Of a stretch of DNA of 64,000 bases, positions 58,902 through 64,000 are shown one piece after another. This stretch comes from Actinomadura livida (GTDB lineage Bacteria > Actinomycetota > Actinomycetes > Streptosporangiales > Streptosporangiaceae), in NCBI RefSeq assembly GCF_014648675.1, contig NZ_BMRO01000017.1, forward strand, positions 66,155 to 130,154, read 5' to 3'. The notes beneath the pieces were generated by a model. It ran no database searches. It saw only the letters and a list, made by a program, of their open reading frames with translations, and was not told the origin of the DNA. A program made the translations under genes and the position numbers. How positions within the stretch are numbered: the first letter of the stretch is position 1; each line of letters opens with the position of its first letter.

Positions 58902-60275
58902 TCGCATGCCGGGGCTCCCGTCCGGCCGGTCCACGGCGAGGGGCAGCCGCATGGCGAAGCGGGCCCCGGGACCGTGGTCCTCGATGCGCAGCGTCCCGCC
59001 GTGCGCGTGGGCGATCTCGCGGGCGATCGCCAGGCCGAGCCCGGTGCCGCCCGCGCCGCGGCTGCGCGCGGTGTCCAGGCGGGTGAAGCGCTCGAAGACG
59101 CGCTCCCGGTCGGCGGGCGCGATGCCGGGGCCGTCGTCGGTGACGGTGAGCAGCGCCGCGCCGCCCTCCCGCGACACCGCGACCACGACGGCCGAGTCGG
59201 CGTGGCCTTCGGCGTTGTCCAGGAGGTTGCCGAGCAGCCGGACGAGCTGCATGCGGACGCCGCGCACCGGCACGTCCCGTCCGAGGGCCAGGGTGACCCG
59301 GCGGGTGAACGGGTGGCGGGCGGTCTCCGCCTCCGCCAGCGCGGCCAGGTCGAGCCGCTCCTGCACGCTGGTCCCGCCGGTGCCGAGGCGGGCGAGCAGC
59401 AGGAGGTCGGTGACGATCGACTCCAGCCGGTCGGTGTCGCGCAGCGCCGACTCGACGACGGCCCGCAGGTCGTTGTCCTCCGGGTGCATCGACGCGTCCT
59501 CCAGGTTGGCGCGCAGGCCCGCGATCGGCGTGCGCAGCTCGTGGGACGCGTCGGACGCGAACTGCCGCTGCCGGCCCACCGCGCGCTCCAGCCGGTCCAG
59601 CGTCGCGTTCGCGGTGCGGGCGAGCTGGGCGATCTCGTCCTCGCCCCCCGGCTGCGGCACGCGCCGGCTCAGGTCGGTGGCGCTGATCTCGGCGAGCTGC
59701 GCGCGGATCGCCTCGACCGGGCCGAGGGTGCGGCCGACGACCCGCCAGGTGATCCACGCGACCACGCCGACCAGCATCAGGACGGCCAGCGCGAGCAGCG
59801 CCTCCATCAGCCCGTTCACCAGCGGGGCCGGGAGCGGCGACGCCGCGTACACGACGACGGAGTCGGGCGCGGTCGTGGCGCGGATCGCCTCGATGACGAA
59901 GCACTCGCGGTTCGGCCGGTCGCCGTGGCACTCGGTGTAGTCGCGCACGCGCAGGTTGCTCGACGGCCAGAGTCTGCTCACCGGCGGCTCGCCCCGCGCG
60001 GACGGTGTCGCATTCGTCACATGGCCGCCCGGTTCGACCACCTGGATTCGGACGCGGCCGTTCGTGTCGTCCGGAATCGGGTTGGCGAGCGTCCCGTCCC
60101 GCACACCGCCGCTGGCGCGCCGCCCCTCGACCTGCGCCTGCTGGAGGATCTCCGCCTTGACCGCGCTGCGCACGGCGAAATCGACGCCCACCGCGGTGAT
60201 CCCGAAGACGATCGCGGCGATCACGGCTGCGACGAGGGTGTCCCTGGCCCGGATGGACCGTGGGCGCAGGCGCAT
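58884..60275 (-). CDS. Sensor histidine kinase (HisKA, HAMP)
   Basis: A 463-residue membrane kinase. An N-terminal helix, extracellular domain with a Cys pair (CHGDRPNREC at about 116-125), second helix near 160-180, HAMP, then the H-box SDASHELRTPIAG with His245 and ATPase motifs NLLDNA, DDGPGIA and GTGLGLAIA. No response regulator is adjacent on this strand, so it is an orphan in the window. Confidence 0.9.
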   Translation of the reverse strand: MRLRPRSIRARDTLVAAVIAAIVFGITAVGVDFAVRSAVKAEILQQAQVEGRRASGGVRDGTLANPIPDDTNGRVRIQVVEPGGHVTNATPSARGEPPVSRLWPSSNLRVRDYTECHGDRPNRECFVIEAIRATTAPDSVVVYAASPLPAPLVNGLMEALLALAVLMLVGVVAWITWRVVGRTLGPVEAIRAQLAEISATDLSRRVPQPGGEDEIAQLARTANATLDRLERAVGRQRQFASDASHELRTPIAGLRANLEDASMHPEDNDLRAVVESALRDTDRLESIVTDLLLLARLGTGGTSVQERLDLAALAEAETARHPFTRRVTLALGRDVPVRGVRMQLVRLLGNLLDNAEGHADSAVVVAVSREGGAALLTVTDDGPGIAPADRERVFERFTRLDTARSRGAGGTGLGLAIAREIAHAHGGTLRIEDHGPGARFAMRLPLAVDRPDGSPGMREGRPR

Positions 60276-60432
60276 GGCCCCTCCCGGCTGGGGGTAACCG
60301 GTTCGCGGTCGAACACCAACGCTACCGGTCGGTCACCCCGCGGGGAGCCCCGATTCCGGTGCCGGGTTTTCACCTCCCCTCACCGGGACATCCCGTTTTA
60401 TGACGGTTCTTCCGGAGCACAGGGACGGACAC

Positions 60433-61905
60433 ATGGGCAGGGACGTGGCTTCGGTCACCATCAGCGGCGAGGACCGGCGGCGGTACCGCGACAAAGTGCG
60501 CAGGTGCCTCGACGTGCTGGCCCGCATGCTGGGCGAATCCCAGTTCGACTTCGAGCGCCCCCACATCGGCCTGGAGATCGAACTGAACCTGATCGACGCG
60601 ATCGGCGATCCACTGATGCGCAACGCGGACGTGCTCAAGGCGATCGCCGATCCGGCCTGGGCCACCGAGCTCGGCCAGTTCAACCTGGAGATCAACATCC
60701 CGCCGCGGGAGCTCGGCGGCGAGAGCACCGGTGAACTGGAGGCGGAGGTACGCGACCACCTCCAGCACGCCGACGAGCGGGCCGAGGAGGTCGGCGGCCG
60801 GCTCGCCATGATCGGCATCCTGCCCACCCTGCGGCGCACCGACATCGGCGAGGAGACCCTGTCCGCCAACAGCCGCTACAAGATGCTCAACGACCAGATC
60901 TTCGCCGCCCGCGGCGAGGAGATGCACATCGCCATCGACGGCCACGAACCCCTGCACATGCACGCCGACACGATCATCCCCGAGGCCGCGTGCACCAGCG
61001 TCCAGTTCCACCTCCAGGTGAGCCCCGACCAGTTCGGCGCCTACTGGAACGCCGCCCAGGCCGTCGCCGGCCCGCAGGTCGCCATGGGCGCCAACTCCCC
61101 GTTCCTCTTCGGGCACCGCCTCTACCAGGAGACCCGCATCAGCCTGTTCGAGCAGGCCACCGACACCCGCCCGGACGAGCTCAAGGCCCAGGGCGTCCGC
61201 CCCCGCGTCTGGTTCGGCGAACGCTGGATCACCTCCGTGTTCGACTTGTTCGAGGAGAACACCCGCTACTTCCCCGCCCTGCTCCCCCTCTGCGAGGACG
61301 AGGACCCCCGCACCGTCCTCGACGAAGGCGGAATCCCCGAACTGGGCGAACTCACCCTCCACAACGGGACGATCTACCGCTGGAACCGCCCCATCTACGC
61401 CGTCGTGAAAGGCCGCCCCCACCTCCGCGTGGAGAACCGCGTCCTCCCCGCCGGCCCGTCCGTCGCCGACGTCGTCGCCAACGGCGCCTTCTACTACGGC
61501 ATCGTCCGCATGCTCGCCGAAGAGGAACGCCCCGTCTGGACCCGCATGTCCTTCGCCACCGCCGAGGAGAACCTGCACCGCGCCGCCCGCGACGGCCTCG
61601 ACTCCACCCTCTACTGGCCCGGCCTCGGCGAGGTCCCCGCCCCCGAACTCATCCTCCGCAAGCTGCTCCCCCTCGCCCACGAGGGCCTCCAGCGCTGGGG
61701 CGTCGACCCGTCCCGCCGCGACCGCCTCCTCGGCATCATCGAACGCCGCTGCGTCACCGGCCGGACCGGCGCCGCCTGGCAGATAGCCACCGTCGACGCC
61801 ATCGAGGAGCACGGCACCTCTCGCAAGGACGCCCTGCGCATGATGACCCGCTCCTACGTAGAGCACATGAGATCCAACGCCCCCGTCCACACGTGGTCGT
61901 ACTAG
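60433..61905 (+). CDS. Glutamate-cysteine ligase family protein (GCS2)
   Basis: A 490-residue ATP-grasp-like carboxylate-amine ligase. GLEIELNLID (metal and ATP site), ELGQFNLEINIPP, HMHADTIIPEAACTSVQFHLQV and ENRVLPAGPSV are hallmarks of the GCS2 family. Actinobacteria use mycothiol, so glutathione synthesis is not assured; the amine and acid substrates are open. The ATG at 60433 with GGGACGG upstream is preferred over the ATG at 60400. Confidence 0.85.
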   Translation: MGRDVASVTISGEDRRRYRDKVRRCLDVLARMLGESQFDFERPHIGLEIELNLIDAIGDPLMRNADVLKAIADPAWATELGQFNLEINIPPRELGGESTGELEAEVRDHLQHADERAEEVGGRLAMIGILPTLRRTDIGEETLSANSRYKMLNDQIFAARGEEMHIAIDGHEPLHMHADTIIPEAACTSVQFHLQVSPDQFGAYWNAAQAVAGPQVAMGANSPFLFGHRLYQETRISLFEQATDTRPDELKAQGVRPRVWFGERWITSVFDLFEENTRYFPALLPLCEDEDPRTVLDEGGIPELGELTLHNGTIYRWNRPIYAVVKGRPHLRVENRVLPAGPSVADVVANGAFYYGIVRMLAEEERPVWTRMSFATAEENLHRAARDGLDSTLYWPGLGEVPAPELILRKLLPLAHEGLQRWGVDPSRRDRLLGIIERRCVTGRTGAAWQIATVDAIEEHGTSRKDALRMMTRSYVEHMRSNAPVHTWSY

Positions 61906-61981
61906 CCGGGTCGATCGATCTTCACGGGTTCTGCACAAATCGTGCTCGTTGGCTCCATAACGGGCTTCTAGAGTCTGGGGC

Positions 61982-62671
61982 GTGAGCGAGAACGAGACGC
62001 GGATCCTCGTGGTCGAGGACGAACCCACGATCGCGCGGGCCGTGGCCGACCGGCTGGCGGCGGAGGGGTTCGGGGTCGAGACCGCCGGGGACGGGCCGTC
62101 CGCGGTCGACCGCGCCCGTTCGTACGAGCCGCACCTCATCGTGCTGGACGTGATGCTGCCCGGGTTCGACGGGCTGGAGGTCTGCCGGCGGGTGCAGGCG
62201 GAACGGCCCGTGCCGGTGCTGATGCTGACCGCGCGCGACGACGAGACGGACCTCATCGTCGGGCTCGGCGTGGGCGCCGACGACTACGTGACCAAGCCGT
62301 TCAGCATGCGCGAGCTCGTCGCCCGGATACGCGCGGTGCTGCGCCGGGTCGACCGGCCGCGCGTGGACGACGCGGCGGACGGGCCCGTGCGGATGGGCGG
62401 GCTGGAGGTCGACCAGCGGGCCCGGCGGGTGCGCAGGGACGGCCGCGAGGTGCATCTCACCCCCACCGAGTTCGACCTGCTCGCCTGCCTCCTGCGCAAC
62501 CGGGGGGCGGTGCTGACCCGCGCCGTCCTGCTCGAACAGGTGTGGGACTGGGCGGACGCGTCCGGCACGCGGGTCGTGGACAGCCACGTCAAGGCGCTGC
62601 GGCGGAAGCTCGGGCAGGGGCTGATCCGGACCGTCCACGGTGTCGGGTACAGCCTGGAGGGGACGCCGTGA
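61982..62671 (+). CDS. OmpR/PhoB-type response regulator
   Basis: A 229-residue regulator. Receiver pocket EDE at 12-14, phospho-acceptor Asp56 in LIVLDVMLPG, TARDDE and KPF. The winged helix is at the C-terminus (LTPTEFDLLACLLRNRG...DSHVKALRRKLG...VHGVGYSLEG). GTG start at 61982. Its stop overlaps the kinase start (GTGA), so the pair is co-translated. Confidence 0.93.
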   Translation: MSENETRILVVEDEPTIARAVADRLAAEGFGVETAGDGPSAVDRARSYEPHLIVLDVMLPGFDGLEVCRRVQAERPVPVLMLTARDDETDLIVGLGVGADDYVTKPFSMRELVARIRAVLRRVDRPRVDDAADGPVRMGGLEVDQRARRVRRDGREVHLTPTEFDLLACLLRNRGAVLTRAVLLEQVWDWADASGTRVVDSHVKALRRKLGQGLIRTVHGVGYSLEGTP

Positions 62672-63729
62672 CGGCCGCCGGGCGCGGGGTCGTCCACCGG
62701 ATGTGGGCGCGGCTGCCCCGCCCGCTGGATCCGCTGCGGTCGATCAAGGTGAAGTTCGGCGTCGTCGTGGTCGTCACCGCGTGCGTCGCCGTCCTGATCG
62801 TCCTGTGGGGCTACCCGATGGGGTTCCGGGCGCGGGAGACGATGCCGCTCGGCCTGATCATTTCGGTCGTCGTCATACAGCTCGTCGCGCACGGCATGAC
62901 CGCGCCGCTGCGGGAGATGACGGCGGCGGCGCGGGAGATGGCGCGCGGCGACTACAGCCGCCGGGTGCGGGCCACGTCGCGGGACGAGGTCGGCGAGCTG
63001 GCGCAGGCGTTCAACCGGATGGCCGCCGACCTCGCGGAGGTCGACCGGCAGCGCCGCGAGTTCGTCGCGAACGTGTCCCACGAGCTGCGCACCCCGATCA
63101 GCGCGCTGCGGGCCGTCCTGGAGAACGTCGCGGACGGCGTCACGCCCGCGACGCCCGACGTCCTCGAAACCGCGCTGGACCAGACCGAGCGGCTCGGACG
63201 CCTCGTGACGCAACTGCTGGACCTGTCCCGGGTAGAGGCGGGCGCGGCGACACTGGACGCCGCCGACCTCGACGTGGCCGCGTTCGTCGCCGACGTCACG
63301 GCGGAGGCCGCCGCGAGCCACCCGGACGCCGTGTTCGAGTCCGAGGTCGCGCCCGGCCTGCACGCCGTCGCCGACCGCGACCGGCTCCACCAGATCGTCG
63401 CGAACCTGCTCGACAACGCGGCCCGGCACGGCCCGGACGGGCGGCCCGTCACCGTCACGGCGCGGCCCGGGATCGCCCCGGGCGGGCTCGTCATCGAGGT
63501 GGCCGACGAGGGGCCCGGCATCCCGGCGGAGGAGCGCGCCCGCGTCTTCGAGCGCTTCTCCCGCGGCTCCGTGTCCGGCCCCCGCGCGGCGGGCGGCGGC
63601 ACGGGCCTCGGCCTGGCCATCGCGAGCTGGGCCACCGACCTGCACGGCGGCGACATCACCGTCCTGGACACCCCGAGCGGCTGCCGCATCCGCGTCGTCC
63701 TCCCACCGAACATCGGAGAATCCGCATGA
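62668..63729 (+). CDS. Sensor histidine kinase partner (HisKA, HAMP)
   Basis: A 353-residue kinase. Two closely spaced membrane helices (31-50 and 60-77) with almost no extracytoplasmic loop, HAMP (MTAPLREMTAAAREM), H-box ANVSHELRTPISAL with His138, then NLLDNAARHG, DEGPGIP and GTGLGLAIASW. The small input region suggests it senses the membrane or a partner, perhaps the membrane protein encoded next (ATGA overlap). Confidence 0.92.
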   Translation: MTAAGRGVVHRMWARLPRPLDPLRSIKVKFGVVVVVTACVAVLIVLWGYPMGFRARETMPLGLIISVVVIQLVAHGMTAPLREMTAAAREMARGDYSRRVRATSRDEVGELAQAFNRMAADLAEVDRQRREFVANVSHELRTPISALRAVLENVADGVTPATPDVLETALDQTERLGRLVTQLLDLSRVEAGAATLDAADLDVAAFVADVTAEAAASHPDAVFESEVAPGLHAVADRDRLHQIVANLLDNAARHGPDGRPVTVTARPGIAPGGLVIEVADEGPGIPAEERARVFERFSRGSVSGPRAAGGGTGLGLAIASWATDLHGGDITVLDTPSGCRIRVVLPPNIGESA

Positions 63730-64000
63730 CGAACCCTCCGCAGGACCCGTCCGCACCGCGCGGGAAGGCTCCCGCCGGGCGGGCGTGGAGTGCGCCGGGG
63801 CCGGCGCCCCACCCCGTCCCGCGGGGGTACCCGCCGCCGCCCCCGGTCGTCTACACGCCCACCAAGCTGGACAAGGCCATCGCGGCCTGGAAGCGGCCGG
63901 CGCTGCCGATGGCGCCCGCGCTGGCCGCCGGCACGGCGATCGCCGGGCTGATCGGCGCCGTCGCGGTGGGGCCGTCGCTGCGCGACGGGCGGTTCGGCGT
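63726..64000 (+). CDS. DUF4153/DUF4173-like membrane protein, truncated by window edge
   Basis: The first 91 residues are visible: a Pro-rich cytoplasmic N-terminus (GYPPPPPVVYTPT) followed by the first hydrophobic helix (APALAAGTAIAGLIGAVAVG). The start overlaps the kinase stop by 4 bases. In many actinobacteria such a regulator-kinase pair is followed by a DUF4173 multi-helix protein; the family call is tentative. Confidence 0.55.
   Translation, partial: MTNPPQDPSAPRGKAPAGRAWSAPGPAPHPVPRGYPPPPPVVYTPTKLDKAIAAWKRPALPMAPALAAGTAIAGLIGAVAVGPSLRDGRFG

Overview
The window is high-GC actinobacterial DNA: nearly all codons end in G or C, many genes start with GTG, and 4-nt ATGA/GTGA overlaps are common. 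The gene content (LAL-type LuxR regulator, orphan LuxR response regulators, class Ia ribonucleotide reductase behind a B12 riboswitch, ABM-globin fusion, CopC/YcnI pair, several acyl-CoA ligases) fits a Streptosporangiales/Thermomonosporaceae genome such as Actinomadura. That assignment is inference. I see no rRNA, tRNA, CRISPR array or prophage.

Layout. 1-1.1 kb: the 5' part of an IS200/IS605-type TnpB with its end hairpin. 1.1-8.1 kb: mostly housekeeping and small conserved genes (NAT, PurC, YccF, thioredoxin/MerR, DUF5996, nitronate monooxygenase-like, 2-hydroxyacid dehydrogenase). 8.1-13.9 kb: a catabolic-looking group (Zn alcohol dehydrogenase, P450, AidB-like acyl-CoA dehydrogenase, divergent PaaX regulator) and a PlsC acyltransferase. 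14.1-19.7 kb: response regulator, LAL regulator and a sensor kinase whose input and dimerisation halves are duplicated.

19.8-28.9 kb is the most interesting part. A plus-strand operon encodes a reductase-phosphatase fusion (FAR-like SDR plus HAD-IB), a Zn-dependent dehydrogenase, a divergent LarA-family protein and a PlsC acyltransferase. It runs toward a minus-strand operon that makes the nickel-pincer nucleotide (NPN) cofactor: larE, two LarB-like genes and a LarC1-only gene, all joined by 4-nt overlaps. The two LarB paralogues look complementary: one keeps the catalytic cysteine and N-terminal region, the other keeps the AIR-carboxylase-like motifs and lacks the cysteine. I infer a dedicated NPN-dependent pathway that modifies an acyl or lipid substrate. 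A long hairpin separates the two operons, and nearly the same hairpin occurs at 10.6 kb.

29-39 kb: HD-domain protein, MFS and EamA transporters behind a perfect palindrome, nrdAB under a cobalamin riboswitch, a copper-type trio (repeat-bearing membrane protein, YcnI, CopC), an ABM-truncated hemoglobin fusion and a truncated XRE regulator. 39.5-46 kb: two acyl-CoA ligases, GAF-LuxR and TetR regulators, a D-serine dehydratase-like enzyme. 46-54.9 kb: Tat-exported polysaccharide deacetylase, a two-component pair, enoyl-CoA hydratase, a short Rho and a membrane Ser/Thr kinase. 55-64 kb: acyl-CoA ligase, SigE-like ECF sigma factor, alpha/beta hydrolase, YceI, two more sensor kinases with one response regulator, a glutamate-cysteine ligase family protein and the start of a DUF4173-like membrane protein.

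A 28-bp G/C-rich palindromic element lies inside two coding genes (nrdA and the acyl-CoA ligase at 39.6 kb), which suggests a dispersed repeat that inserts in frame.
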